Assembly: GCA_019925095.2 (NCBI GenBank)
Contig: CM034388.1
Coordinates: 7,276,501-7,340,500 of the forward strand
Length of the DNA: 64,000 nucleotides
Source: Dendrolimus kikuchii
Lineage: Eukaryota > Arthropoda > Insecta > Lepidoptera > Lasiocampidae
Reading direction: 5' to 3'
Shown here piece after piece: positions 9,635-20,050 of the stretch. The notes beneath the pieces are model-generated. The model saw only the letters and a list, made by a program, of their open reading frames with translations. It was not told the DNA's origin and ran no database searches. Position numbers and translations under genes: made by a program. Each line of letters starts with the position of its first letter. The stretch's first letter is position 1.

Positions 9635-10198
9635 CTAGCGGTTCGGGTAGACGTTGTCATGCTCTGAAAAAATTAAAATCTAGAACCCGATTTCAGCGCC
9701 CTCTATTGGGTCCAATTGTGAATCTAAACTATCCCCAGACCCACTCAAACATTATTTTTTACACCTTGGGTTACATTATTGAAGTTTTAGTAGGGTTCCC
9801 TTATTTTTTCTAGTAATAAATATAGCCTATATAAATCTGGGATAATGTAGCATTCTAAAGGTGAAAGAATTTTTGAAATCGGTTTTTTTTTTATTGCAGG
9901 AGATCAGCAGACAGACAGACGGCCCACTTGATAGAAAGCGGTTACCATCGCCTATGGACATTTGCAACAGCAAAGTTGCTACAAATGCGCTGCTGCTCTC
10001 TTAAGGGAAACTGGAACCTGATCACTAATGCCGGAACACAACTCAAGGTTGTTATGGCGACATACTTTAGACCAGGGGTGGTAGCCATCCAGTCGGGCAA
10101 ATGCCCTACCACCTGGCAATCGGTACGGTAGTTTTTGAGTTTATTCGTTATAAACGTACAAAAATACAAATCTTTCCTCTTTATAATATTAGTGTAGA
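9635..10198 (-). mobile_element. Helitron-like element (family H), interrupted by RetA
   Basis: The minus strand starts TCTACACTAATATTATAAAG (10198) and ends CCGCTAG before T (9635). It carries the typical Helitron-associated text on its minus strand, AAACTACCGTACCGATT, now split by RetA. Related minus-strand ends occur at 20247 and 51284. Confidence 0.7.
9884..10117 (-). repeat. RetA insertion with 7-bp target duplication
   Basis: The poly(T) at 9884-9892 is the A tail of minus-strand sense. AATCGGT is duplicated at 9877-9883 and 10118-10124, and restoring the flanks gives the uninterrupted Helitron text. This copy fixes the orientation of the family and its retroposon nature. It starts at CCAGGTGGTAGGGCA, as does the copy at 14640. 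Confidence 0.8.
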
Positions 10199-10199
10199 T

Positions 10200-10572
10200 C
10201 AGTAGTCAGCAAACTTATTAGCCAGAGAGCCAAATATGAATATTACAACAATATAAAAAAATGGGAGTCAAATTTGCTTGTTTAGTAAACTTTTATGACA
10301 CTAAATAAGTAGTACATGAAATAAGTAGTACACTAAATAAAGCTAAATTTCATACTTAATAAATATTTATTAATGCGAACAATGTGCTTGCTTCTCCTTG
10401 GAAAGTTTGGGTTAGTCAGGTTTGTATGTTGTTGTTTTTAATTTTACGCATGATTCCAAGTTCTCATTAGTAAGATTTATTATTGCGCCTTCCGTGGATA
10501 TTTGTGCCAGAGCCGCACTTAAGGAGCCAAAGAGCCACATGCGGCACTGGAGCCGCACTTTGCCGGCCACTG
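10200..10572. mobile_element. hAT-like MITE with 8-bp target duplication
   Basis: A 373-bp element beginning CAGTAGTCAGCAAAC and ending (complement) CAGTGGCCGGCAAAG. GTGTAGAT is duplicated at 10192-10199 and 10573-10580. The 8-bp duplication and CAGTG...GCAAA termini fit hAT transposons. The interior has the repeated GAGCC...AAAGAGCCACATGCGGC text common in hAT MITEs. It has no coding capacity. Confidence 0.8.
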
Positions 10573-10723
10573 GTGTAGATTATTGATATTATTCACTTTA
10601 TTTAAATTACGTTATTAAAAAACCTAAACCTTCCGATTTCAAAACATCGTATCTTACAGCGATGAATATTATTTTAGATCTTATTTCATTACATTAAGTT
10701 CGAAATTGTATAAAAAAAAATCG

Positions 10724-10923
10724 CAACGAACAAGTGGAAAAACGAATGGCAACGGATAAGTGGAAAAACGAATCGCAACAAAATTTTAACTTGAAGTTTT
10801 ACGGGCAGGTTTTCAAATTGGACAGGTACATTAACAAACTGCCCGTAAAACTTCAAGTTAAAATTTTGTTGCGATTCGTTTTTCCACTTGTCCATTGCGA
10901 TTCGTTTTTCCACTTGTCCGTTG
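10724..10923. repeat. Foldback element: 85-bp inverted arms, 30-bp loop
   Basis: The arms 10724-10808 and 10839-10923 are nearly perfect complements. Each arm itself contains two tandem ~26-bp units around GTGGAAAAACGAATCGCAAC. Because of the symmetry the two strands show almost the same open frame, so those frames are not evidence of a protein. No target duplication was identified. Confidence 0.85.
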
Positions 10924-11554
10924 AAGTTTCACTTCTAATGTGTCCCAGCACACATTGCGATTTTTCGCCAGTTTACTACAAATTATGATTTAGTTAGGTT
11001 AGGTAAATTTTAATTAATGCATTTTTTATTTAAACTTATTTTATTTTATAAAACAAAAACTGAATTCGATCGATTGATGATAAAATAATATAATGTACTA
11101 CGACTTTGCAGAACACATCATTATTTACAAAAAGTGTCGCGACAGCATATGTCTAACTATTATAGTTATGCCACAATAAGTGTTCTTTTATTTTTAAAAT
11201 TTAATTAAAATGCCGCCGCTAGAAAAGGCTCTTTATTTGTATCTTGGTATTCATCCTTATCAAAATAAATTACTTCATATTCAAGACTGCTTCAATACCT
11301 TTATATAACTTTTTGAATTATTTAATTCGGACATTACATTCGAAAGATATAACGAGTTTAAAAATGTAAGTATTAGAACACGCAGCCGTGACGCTTTTTC
11401 GTGACAGAAAAATTCTAAGACACCGTCTATATAGAAGTTTCACTCCAAAAAAATTGTGTGTGTGTGTATGCAGTTCACACGCAATAGAAGTGAAATTTCA
11501 AAGATTATTAAAATTAAAATTAAATTATTAATTAAAATGACAGATGTTCATGTC
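10924..11554. other. AT-rich intergenic DNA
   Basis: No supported gene. It contains the short motif TTAGTTAGGTTAGGTAAAT and scattered AT-rich sequence only. Confidence 0.4.
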
Positions 11555-11665
11555 TCTATAAATGTCAGAGCCTCCTTGATTTGTATGTATGTACTGCGCT
11601 GTGACGTCACAATTCTATCGAGTGATCATTGTTTAAACAGTAATTAAAATTAATCATATAATAAA
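11555..11665 (+). mobile_element. Fragment of the GGGTATTTG-type MITE
   Basis: AGAGCCTCCTTGATTTGTAT and TGTACTGCGCTGTGACGTCA match 8300-8350 inside the MITE at 8236-8918. The terminal repeats are not recognisable. Confidence 0.55.
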
Positions 11666-11744
11666 ATTTCGAAAGTGAGTTGATAACAAGACGTTAAAAA
11701 CGCACGCTCTCTTTTATGTGGATACATTGTTAGCGAATTTATTG

Positions 11745-12215
11745 TATAAGACCGTGAACTCATCAGCGAGCTAAAGTACTCTAGTGCATGAAATGATTTT
11801 CACTCGTGACGCCCAACGTGCCGCCTTTGGCCGCATACTCTTTACTCCTTAGCGAGCTTTAACTATAACGAGATAGATTCAATAACGAGGTTCTAGTGTG
11901 TATATGGCTTTGTCGCGAAATTTTTCCATTGCCTTTGATGGCGCTGGCTGCCACGGTCTTTGATTTGCGGCAAAAGCCGACAATCGGTAACGCGCTGAGT
12001 TCCGTTCGCGTTGCACTCGCGAGGCACTTGTAGTACAACACACTACGATTTTTGGTTACAATAACTCATAACTGCAACGGTTACAGTTACAAAAGTGAGT
12101 ACGTGGTTATTGTCGCCACGTTGCGACCGCGCCGCGTGCCGCTCGCCTCGAGTTCGCGAGCCACGTACACATTATGATTTTTGACGGTTACGGTTACGCA
12201 AGTGAATACGCTGCT
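11745..12215. other. Unexplained GC/CpG-richer patch with two similar blocks
   Basis: In an AT-rich neighbourhood this stretch has many CG dinucleotides, for example CGACCGCGCCGCGTGCCGCT near 12125. Two imperfect direct repeats, 12040-12105 and 12165-12215, share ATGATTTTTGACGGTTAC-type text followed by AGTGA(G/A)TACG. No coding frame or known repeat is evident. It could be a CpG-rich promoter region of an unseen gene or part of an unknown element. Confidence 0.35.
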
Positions 12216-12780
12216 TAAAGTGTCAAATAACCGATACATTTATAAACACGCATTTTATTAGAAAATCTTAACATTCTTAAATTTTGACTTACAACTTTTT
12301 TTATATTAGACGTGCGATAAATCGTGGTATATGAAGCAGATTTCTGTAGTATCCCCTCAAGCGATCAAACTATAGTTTACTATAAGCATATACGTAATGT
12401 CAAGTTTAAAATATAAATATAGGATGTTGAAATTTATGTATATATGTTACGTGTGTCTGCATTTATTAAAAATACGGGGACGTATTGCTAAATGTGTATC
12501 TAAAGAACAAGTTTCACGTGAAGTGTGTCTGTATGTTATATTGGTGGTGGAAGGTGGAATTTTCGAATGTATTACTATAGAGGTGAATTTTTCAAGTTAT
12601 TAAAGAATTATTAAAGAATTTATTCGAAACCATTAACATAGTGTACAGAAACAATTTGGTATCGCAAACAACTGCTGTAGTATAATAATACTACGTTGCA
12701 GTTGTTAGCGCCCACTTCCAGACAATTCGTTTGTTATACAATTTAAAAAAGAAAAATTTTAACGTTTATACATTTGTAAA
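12216..12780. other. AT-rich intergenic DNA
   Basis: No feature recognised. The short frame at 12397-12603 has no recognisable motif. Confidence 0.4.
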
Positions 12781-12900
12781 TTTTCGTGTTAATATTTGTA
12801 ATGTATGTGGAAATGCATATATGTGTGAATGGAATGTATGTATATATGTATGTGGTGTGTATATCCCTGATGTGTGTACAAGTGAATGAGTGAGTGTGGT
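12781..12900. repeat. Low-complexity TG/TATG-rich stretch
   Basis: Degenerate TATGTA/TGTGTG runs such as ATGTATGTATATATGTATGT. Such runs often mark old RTE tails in this window, but no RTE text lies beside it. Confidence 0.5.
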
Positions 12901-13344
12901 TATAAACTTATTAGACTAGTGTATTCAATTTAGTAAATTCTCGGTGTCGTCATAAGGGAGTTCTATTAGCCAGTTGAATAATTTTAATTTACATTCGCGA
13001 TGAGTAAAAGCATGTCGGTCAGCTAATCGAAGGCGGCAGGGTACAAGTGTACAAACTAAATCGTGTCTTCTTTTATTATATATACTAGGATCAAACGGAA
13101 AAAAGGTGCTTATGAAGAACTAACTGCATAATAAATAGTTTCCTTACAGAAAGAACCTTAAACAGAATCTATATAGATCGGAAGTCGGAAACCGTATTGG
13201 CTTAAACAAAATCACTTTAAGAACTGCTCGTTGAGCCCTTGTGGACCTCCATGGCGAAAGTCGAAACTATTAGGGATAGTGAAAAGTACTCCAAGCAGCC
13301 TTAAGGCCGATTTCGATGAAACCTAATAACAATAATAATAAGTG
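12901..13344. other. Intergenic, nothing assigned
   Basis: No coding frame. The text around 13160-13320 has mixed composition but was not matched to any other copy in the window. Confidence 0.35.
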
Positions 13345-13475
13345 TGTGTGTCACGCCACATTTACATTAAATTTGTCTAAAGGGTCTCTACGTGTTGGCC
13401 TTCCCATGGCCCCACGCCAGCCCTCCAAAAGTCCGGGTCATTTTTTTGGCCCGTGGTCTCTAGAGACATACAAAA
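13345..13475 (+). repeat. Repeat family E, copy 1
   Basis: ACATTTACATTAAATTTGTC, CTCTACGTGTTGGCCTTCC and GCCCTCCAAAAGTCCG are shared, in the same order and orientation, with 54222-54335. The identity of the family is unknown. Confidence 0.6.
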
Positions 13476-13552
13476 AATAATAAATACCAATTATATAATG
13501 TAGTAGTATTGTAAGGGTTTATTTTTATAAAGGAATGGCAAACGTCATTTCT

Positions 13553-13795
13553 GTAAAGGCGGCCGCTGTGGTAGGGCGGTCTAAGTTTTATGCTGCCGAA
13601 CTCGCTGGAACGCTAAGGCTCCGGGTTCGATTCCTGGCACGGTAAATTTCGGAAACGAACTTTCTGTTATCTACTATGATTTGTATCTCTGGAATCGAGC
13701 CCAGAGTGGTCCATTTCATATTACCCATAACTCATGCATAACTTGTTTAGCTTGGGGATATATCAAGGGTGTTTGTCTGCCGATTTAAAAAACAT
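13553..13795 (+). repeat. tRNA-derived SINE type B, copy 1
   Basis: It has a pol III-like A box TGGTAGGGCGG and a perfect B box GGTTCGATTCC, followed by GTAAATTTCGGAAAC and a terminal GCTTGGGGATATATCAA. All blocks are shared with 29540-29775. The head resembles a tRNA but there is no credible cloverleaf, so this is a SINE and not a tRNA gene. Confidence 0.7.
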
Positions 13796-14229
13796 CTCAA
13801 AAAATTTCATGTAACGTTTTTTTTTGGAATCCTCTAAATGCGAATCCAGCTCAGGACAGTTTTTTATGAAAAATACCTATATATTCTTTTTGCATTCTAA
13901 ATTAAATCCCATAGTTTTATAAATAGCATACTGGATCTAAGTAGTCTAATGAAATTCATCACGACGCAAAATACTTTTATTTTCTTTATAATTCTCAAAA
14001 TATGGAAAATTACATGTAAATAAATTAAATATGTATTTTCTCACGCGAAAATTAATTACTCGTGAATGAGTAATTACAATCTAAAAACTAATTTAATGAA
14101 ACCGTTAAAAGCTAGAAAAACCGGTGACGCAGATTTGCACAAAAAGTAAATATATATAATATAAAACTTAAGATTTTTTTATCGAAACGTCCCGAATTTG
14201 TCCCATTGACACCATGTCAGGATCAGATG
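13796..14229. other. AT-rich intergenic DNA
   Basis: No feature recognised. Confidence 0.4.
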
Positions 14230-14435
14230 AATGGATTCCAAGGAATGAGAGAAACCCACGAAAGCCGCTAAACTCCTAAACGGTGGGACCGATTTTAACG
14301 ATTTTTTTTTTGTTTAACTGGATTCGAGAAAAGTTTACATTAACATTTGGTCCCGGTAGATGGCGCCGCTGCAATCGGTTTCTAAATTTTTATTTTTCAA
14401 GGCAAGACAACGTTTGCCGGGTACTACTACTGCTA
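14230..14435 (+). mobile_element. Helitron-like fragment (family H)
   Basis: GTGGGACCGATTTTAACGAT, GGTCCCGGTAGATGGCGCC and CAAGACAACGTTTGCCGGG resemble the text at 29255-29520 and, reversed, 20247-20470 and 9635-9880. The terminal CTAG is decayed to TACTAC. Confidence 0.5.
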
Positions 14436-14639
14436 TTGTTTGACAGCTAGTTTTTATGTGAAAAGAAAAGTGTTGTTTTTACTATTTATTGTCTATGCAA
14501 TTTTTATATTTGGTGTTTTTTTTTTCAATTAAAATTTTCCGTGAGCCTTAAGAAACATACGAAAAAAAATATTTGCCGAATTGGTCAAGCCGTGCTCGAG
14601 TTTTGCGCTTAGTAACATTCATTTTTATTTATATATATA

Positions 14640-14872
14640 TATTTTTTATTGCAGGAGTTCAACAGACAGACAGACGGCCCACTTAATGGAAAGCGGTTAC
14701 CATCGCCTATGGACATTTGCAACACCAAAAGTGCTACAAATGCGCTGCTGCTCTCTTAAGGGTCACTGGAACCTGTTCATAATTCTGGAACACAACTCAA
14801 GGTTGTTATGGCGACATGCTTTAGACCAGAGGTGGTACCCATCCAGTCGGGCAAGTGCCCTATCACCTGGCA
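14640..14872 (-). repeat. RetA copy, short form
   Basis: The poly(T) at 14642-14648 followed by ATTGCAGGAGTTCAACAGAC is the reversed tail. The sense start is CCAGGTGATAGGGCA, the same start as the copy at 9884-10117. The plus-strand frame at 14581-14919 is a by-product. Confidence 0.8.
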
Positions 14873-15439
14873 GTAGAACAAGATACCTAATATACAAGAC
14901 ATATACATACAAAAGGTAATTACTAAATATAACTCATATACATATTTATCAAGAATAATAAATCTATTGTCTTTTACTTGCTACCCGGAAAATAAAAACT
15001 AATTAAAAGAGTATTATGTAAAATAGATGTATTTCTTTACTGTAGGTTTATATGAGAATATATTTATTAATATTTTTTATTGTTATTTCACCCAATTCAA
15101 ACAAAATATTGATTAATTATAGAAGATTTATAACGGAATCTTAAAAAAGACAAAACAATACATAAATTAACGCCTAATTTATAGACTATAAATATCGTAT
15201 TTGGCTATAAATAAAAAAGTACGTGCAACAATTAGCTGGAATGATTCTAATATATTGTTTGAGGCATATCTACTCGTGCGTTGAATAATAAGTATGGTCG
15301 GCGTCTCCTTGGTTTACCATTATTTTAAGAGCCTGGTATAAATAAATGTACATTTTACTTTTGTACAAATATCAGTTAAGCGTGGCAAATATGCAACCAT
15401 CAGTGAGTTAATTGCTTGTATCGTTTGCTGGACACTTAG
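14873..15439. other. AT-rich intergenic DNA
   Basis: No gene or repeat recognised. Confidence 0.4.
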
Positions 15440-15765
15440 ACCAAGGATTCTATCCGTCATGGACATCTACAAAAAGTTCTCAAAATGCCTACCTGTTTTT
15501 ACGAGGGGAAACCCGATTGAGGGCCATCAGCCGCGCGATGGGGGAAGGTCACGGTCGGTGTGTGGGTTTCGCCAGGTCGGAGTGGCACTAGCACGTCTAG
15601 CCAGAACTAGAAATGCTATTGCCACACCACAGTTAGGGATACCCAATAAAACCTCTCGGTTTTCCGTCCTTCGCTGTTAATGCCAGGGCCACAGGTATAT
15701 GACCTAGCCCCTCCGCTGACCCTGGCAGACAGTGGCCCAACAGCCTCAGCTCATCCACTGTATAT
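15440..15765 (+). other. GC-richer block, possible retroelement relic, unidentified
   Basis: A 73-codon plus-strand frame (15459-15680) with text such as CLPVFTRGNPIEGHQPRDGG is present. Neither it nor the flanking nucleotides match any recognised domain or another copy in the window. The composition contrasts with the AT-rich flanks, so a transposon fragment is likelier than a host exon. Confidence 0.3.
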
Positions 15766-15870
15766 ATTATGGCTAGCGGACTATTTTATACGTGCCATAT
15801 ATTTTCTTTGATAGTTTTAACATAACATAAAGAAAAAGAAAACTTAAAGAATTAAATCATTTTAAATTTT

Positions 15871-16184
15871 CTCCGTGTATCAACGGAAAAAGAATACTAA
15901 TTCCTGCGGCCGGGCGGCCTGTCGTAAGAGGCGACAAAACAACCCACAGCCAGGTGCTAGGGAATTTGCCCGACTGGATTGCTACCACCCCTAGTTTACA
16001 GTATGCCGCCATAGGAACTTTAAGTTGCGTTCCAGCATCATTAGCCAGGTTCCAGTTTCTCCTTCTAGGCTGGCAGTACATTGACAGCACCTCTGGTATT
16101 GCTATTGTCCTTAGGCGACGTCAACCACTTTCAATCACAGTTGGGCCGTCAGCCTGTATGCTGTGCTTCAGCAATAAAAAAAGA
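15871..16184 (+). repeat. RetA, near full length, sense on plus strand
   Basis: The sequence runs from CCGTGTATCAACGGAAAAAG through CCTGCGGCCGGGCGGCCTG and CCCGACTGGATTGCTACCAC to CAGCAATAAAAAAAG. Its length of about 310 bp matches the copies at 45403 and 59822. Confidence 0.85.
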
Positions 16185-16415
16185 ATGTGTCCAATGAGGT
16201 TTGGACATCTACTGCCGGGAAACTAGTTTTGTCCCTCGGCATCTTCATATTCTCGACGCGTGGGGCGCTCTGTGACGCGCCCCACGGGAGGAGAGGTGAG
16301 CGCGCGTCCCCATCTGGCTGATGTCTACCTCGGTTAACGGACCAGTATGGCGATCCAGCGATCTAAAGCAGGTAGCCTTCTGGACACCTTTCATTAGAAG
16401 ATGGTGACCTAGCCT
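16185..16415. other. GC-rich block with a 9-bp hairpin
   Basis: GTGGGGCGC (16260-16268) and GCGCCCCAC (16277-16285) form a perfect 9-bp stem with an 8-nt loop. The text TATGGCGATCCAGC near 16349 recurs near 30198. Both sites lie next to RetA copies, so this may be part of a larger element upstream or downstream of RetA. Confidence 0.4.
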
Positions 16416-16889
16416 CAGTATTATACTTATAATCTGAAGGAATTATAGATATAATATAACTAATAATTAATTAATTAAGTATAATTAAGATTCAGTTTTT
16501 TTCTTTGTAAGTTTATAGTTATGTTAATAAATTACTAATTATTAATTTTTATTTATTCAAGGTAAATCGATTTACATGTGCGAACCACAATTTTACAATT
16601 TTGGAGGCTAATAGTTTCCCCCCACCTATTTATTGTCTTTAAAGTTATTAAACAGCATCGTTTTGATTTCTCAAGTTTTGTCTAACCACACCCAATTCTC
16701 AGTTACATTATGGCAGTCAACCTTAATTTTCAGTTGTTTCAGAGTATTATTATAACCACTGTGTAGAGCCATATAAACTATATATACTTTCGTGTCAAAC
16801 AGTCTTGTACACCCGCAGTGTCTGAGAACAATGACTGCGGCAAAGATACTGTTAATTTCTTGTAACGAGTGGATATCCGTTTTAGAACT
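16416..16889. other. AT-rich intergenic DNA
   Basis: No feature recognised, apart from possible unrecognised 5' sequence of the adjacent family D element. Confidence 0.35.
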
Positions 16890-17365
16890 GTCCACCGCAG
16901 GGGAAACAAGCACAAAGTGAGTACCTACAAGCAATATAAGGATGTTGACAATTTCAACACCAGGCATTGTAATAGACTGATATTGCCATCTTTTAAATTA
17001 CAAAAAGTATTGTCCTCTTTGTTGGAGGTTGGTATACGCTTCTTCAATAAGATACCGAGTGAAATGTTAGATCTGACTATTGAAGAAAAATGGCAAAACT
17101 TCATATACATAGCAGCTCGCTCCTATCTCGTGTACTATATTTTGTATAATGTTTTTATATCTTGCCAAGCTTGTAAGGAATTTATGTTTATTTCTTTATA
17201 TTTATTTCTTTTCTTTTATTGCGTCTCTGTCTTAATTAATATGCACTGTTTGCTACAACTCCATTAATTCCTCATAAGTAATTCTGTAACATATTTCTGT
17301 ATAAAACTTATAAAAAAAGAACTTGAGATATAAATAGAATAAGAAATATAAAGAAAAACAATTTT
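16890..17365 (+). pseudogene. Family D non-LTR element: RT C-terminus and 3' UTR
   Basis: The frame 16869-17267 contains LEVGIRFFNKIPSEMLDL, typical of the C-terminal tail of CR1/jockey-like reverse transcriptases. It then runs into 3' UTR text shared with 6420-6580 (TTGCTACAACTCCATTAAT, AACTTATAAAAAAAG, GAGATATAAATAGAATA). The catalytic RT domain is absent. The element resumes at 18011, beyond an R1-like insertion. Confidence 0.6.
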
Positions 17366-17549
17366 TAAAGAAAGCAAGAAAAATATTGATTGTCACAAAT
17401 AAATGCACACACATAAAATACAAGGATTTTTTCTAACAAATATGTAAACAAAAAAATGTATGTACATAAAATTCATGACAATGGGGCTGGAAACTCAGCA
17501 TTGTGCTGTGTTAGGAGCTAACACAACGATGATTTTCAGTTCCAGTCTC

Positions 17550-18005
17550 TTTTTTTTTTTTGTTTTGAGGCGAGGGAAAATGCTTAACCGATTTACGCAC
17601 AAACTGGGTCGTTGCTAGGGGAACGACACGCGTCGGTCGGGGGCGATAACACTGCAGCAATAGTATGCTCTTGGCAGCGCTCCGCCCGCGATCGACGTCA
17701 CAGAATAGTGTGAAAGACTCCGAGCGTTGCTACACGAGCGAGCAATCCCAATACCCACTAAAAACCCCCTCCTCCCTGACGACCCTGCGCTTTGAATGTG
17801 TTGGAAAGGCTGAGATTTAGAACATAGTTACGCCCAGCCGATCCAGCGCAATAAAGTGCCTGGAGAGTGCCCTGGGAGAACACACCCCACTTCGTTCTGC
17901 GGGGGTAGAAGGTCCTTTGCTCTTCCTAGCAAGCTAAAGGCCCCCCGCGGTAAACGGAACCTAACTCAGGGAGGGAAGTAATGCGCGTAGCTGCCTAGCC
18001 AACCC
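17550..18005 (-). mobile_element. R1-like (group C) 3' end, minus strand
   Basis: The poly(T) at 17550-17561 is the A tail. Minus-strand text GGGGGGCCTTTAGCTT, AGAGCAAAGGA, TGCGCTGGATCGGCTGGGCG and TTTTTAGTGGGTA matches the plus-strand copy at 37493-37863. It carries the conserved stem motif: CCCAC (17754-17758), AGCAA (17741-17745), TTGCT (17727-17731), GACTC, GTGAA (17710-17714). No coding sequence is retained. It splits the family D element. No clear target duplication was seen. Confidence 0.7.
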
Positions 18006-18010
18006 AAGCT

Positions 18011-18190
18011 AGCTAGACGTGTTACAGTTACTGGGGAGTTTCTTGCCGCTTCTTCTCTTTAACAGCAATAACACGTTGCGAAGCGGTGTACATAGACTAG
18101 GAAGTACAATTAAATTTTAACCTATATGTATGACCTTCAAAAAGTGTTCTCCAGTGAAACTTATTTTGAATAAAAACTTTTGAATTTCAA
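18011..18190 (+). mobile_element. Family D 3' terminal segment
   Basis: AGCTAGACGTGTT, TTTCTTGCCGCTTCTTCTC, TTGCGAAGCGGTGTACATAG and AAAAACTTTTGAATTTCAAT match 6586-6758. It is the continuation of 16890-17365. Confidence 0.65.
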
Positions 18191-18415
18191 TTTGAAATTT
18201 GATTGTGGAATTGGGCACGTTGGGGCGGTACTAGTACCACTCCAACGTGGCGAAGGTCCGAAGAAGCATTGCCACCTGATTTACACCTTCGGTGTTCCTT
18301 CCTTTGCCTTATGCCAGGGCTACGGGAAAACAGAGGCTCAAGTAACTCCGCGTGCCCGGCGTACGTGCCAGGGGGCTAAGACTAACAAATCTACCTTAAC
18401 CTTAACTTAAAGTTT
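18191..18415 (+). other. GC-richer block, unidentified
   Basis: A 76-codon frame with no recognisable domain. The composition suggests a retroelement scrap. No second copy was seen in the window. Confidence 0.3.
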
Positions 18416-18867
18416 TTATTTCTTACTTTCTTAAACTCTATAAACAATAGAAAGTCCTCACTTCTACGGAGGCACTATGGTTGAACTGACAGGCACATTA
18501 CCTTATCGGTATACGCTAAACAACAAAATATAACAGCAGTAATATAAAAGTCATAAAATGTAAATATGTACAGCTAGCATAAAATTACATCAAATGGCAT
18601 AAAGCAGTTTTGCTCTTACCACGGTTTCTTGACCCAGATACCTACTTCCCCCACTTAAGTTTTTCTGCAAATTTCATTATATAATAACTTAAGCAGCAAT
18701 TCATAACTGCCTACTATGATAATTGTAACTTAACTATATTGTCACGAATTTTACACCGTACCGTTATCCTGTATATTATTTTGTTTTAATTTTTATCTCT
18801 AAACGCAGTAAATACGCAACTAGGTGTTTCTTTAGAAGAGATATTATTATAGTATGTATTATATCTA
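18416..18867. other. AT-rich intergenic DNA
   Basis: No feature recognised. Confidence 0.4.
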
Positions 18868-19353
18868 TCTCTAATACTATGAAATTCTAAACATGCCGTG
18901 TCGAGATAAACGATAAACGATAGAGAATACGATGCATTTTTTTATAGGTATCTTGTCTGTTTGTTCGGGATTCACGTAAAAACTACTTGGCCGATTTCGA
19001 TGCAGTTTTCGCTGATAGACAGCTTATTCTTTGATTTAAAATCTGAGCTACTTTTTATCTAGGGAATTTTTCTGGGAATGATTTAAAATGACCAGATAAA
19101 AAAAAATCGTATTCCAGTGTGAATTTTTTACTGATCGATAGCAATTCTTATGTAATAAAATGTGTGATGCCGGGAATCCCACGGGAATTTTCCCGGGAGC
19201 GGTTTGAAGATGTTCGGATGCAAATTTTTATAATTTGCTTTACTCCAACAGTTTACACTAAAACGATGGTTTACATTCTTTACATACATCGTGTCCCGGG
19301 TGTGTCGCGTGAATTTCAAGTCAGGCGTGGACGAAGTCGCGGGCATATCCTAG
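18868..19353 (+). mobile_element. Helitron-like element (family G), complete
   Basis: It starts TCTCTAATACTATG and ends GTCGCGGGCATATCCTAG. Internal landmarks are AAACATGCCGTGTC, AAAACTACTTGGCCGATTTC, GATCGATAGCAATT and GAATCCCACGGGAATTTTCC. At 486 bp it is similar to the copy at 32835-33353 (519 bp). It is non-coding and presumably mobilised in trans. Confidence 0.7.
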
Positions 19354-19369
19354 CCTATTGGTACTTAAC

Positions 19370-19450
19370 ACCTCTGATGTTACAAATGGTCATAGGCAAC
19401 GATAGCCATTTACCCACAGATAGATTGGCAGTCTGTTTGATAAATATACT
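19370..19450 (+). repeat. RetA-like diverged fragment
   Basis: CCTCTGATGTTACAAATGGT, CATAGGCAACGATAGCC and GGCAGTCTGTTTGATAAAT follow the order of the RetA 3' segment but are strongly diverged and lack an A tail. Confidence 0.45.
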
Positions 19451-19468
19451 GAAGGTCTCTCCATTGCA

Positions 19469-20050
19469 TTGACTGATAGACTCCAGCTTCTGGGCATCTT
19501 TTTGACTCCAACACTCAATTTTGGCACATACATAGAGTCTTTAGCGCAAGTGGCGGCCAAAAAGCTGGGTGTACTCGTCAAGGTGAGACAGTACCTCACG
19601 TCGAAACAACTGCTGAACTTATACCAAGCACAAGTTCGGTCCTGCATGGAGTACTGTTCTCGTCTTTGGAACGGGTCAGCCAAATACCAGCTGGAGGCGT
19701 TGGGATCACTTGAGAAAAGAGTCAGGATCGTTGCGGACCAGCCGTCCGCAACGATCGTCTTTTTTATGCTCGACTTCAAAGTCTAGAGCATAGACGCAAG
19801 GTCGCGGGGCTTACTGTCTTCCATCTGATACATTTCGGGGAGTATTCCTTAGAATTGCACGAGCTGATTCCACCATCCCCACTTTGCCATCGGACAACCA
19901 GACTCACCGGTTTGCGCCATCGATACATGGTGGAGATACCACCAGTCAGAACCAAGCGTTTAGCTTCATCTTTCCTGGTACGCACTGCCGAAGAGTGAAA
20001 TAATTTGCCGGAGTCTGTTTTTCCTGAGAAATACAATCTTAAGTCTTCAA
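19469..20050 (+). pseudogene. Jockey/CR1-like reverse transcriptase, C-terminal third, frameshifted
   Basis: This is the part downstream of the catalytic core in insect non-LTR reverse transcriptases. The first frame (to 19786) gives LQLLGIFLTP, AAKKLGVLVKVRQYL, QVRSCMEYCSRLWNGSAKYQ and LEKRVRIV. At about 19764-19786 the frame is lost. Homology continues in another frame from 19783: LEHRRKVAGLTVFHLIHFGE, CHRTTRLTG, VRTKRLASSFLVRTAEE, a TGA stop where a tryptophan is normally found, then NNLPESVFPEKYNL. One frameshift plus one stop make it a pseudogene. Upstream RT motifs are absent. Confidence 0.75.

Noticed and set aside
10689..10988. Open frames on both strands with nearly the same peptide (KWKNESQQNFNLKFYGQ)
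   Set aside because: They arise from the palindromic foldback at 10724-10923; the same arm is read from both ends. There is no independent coding evidence.
12781..12900. Telomere- or microsatellite-type array
   Set aside because: The runs are degenerate and short; no TTAGG array is present.
13553..13640. Possible tRNA gene (B box GGTTCGATTCC)
   Set aside because: No acceptor stem or cloverleaf closes around it, and the downstream sequence is repeated at 29540-29775, so it is a tRNA-derived SINE.
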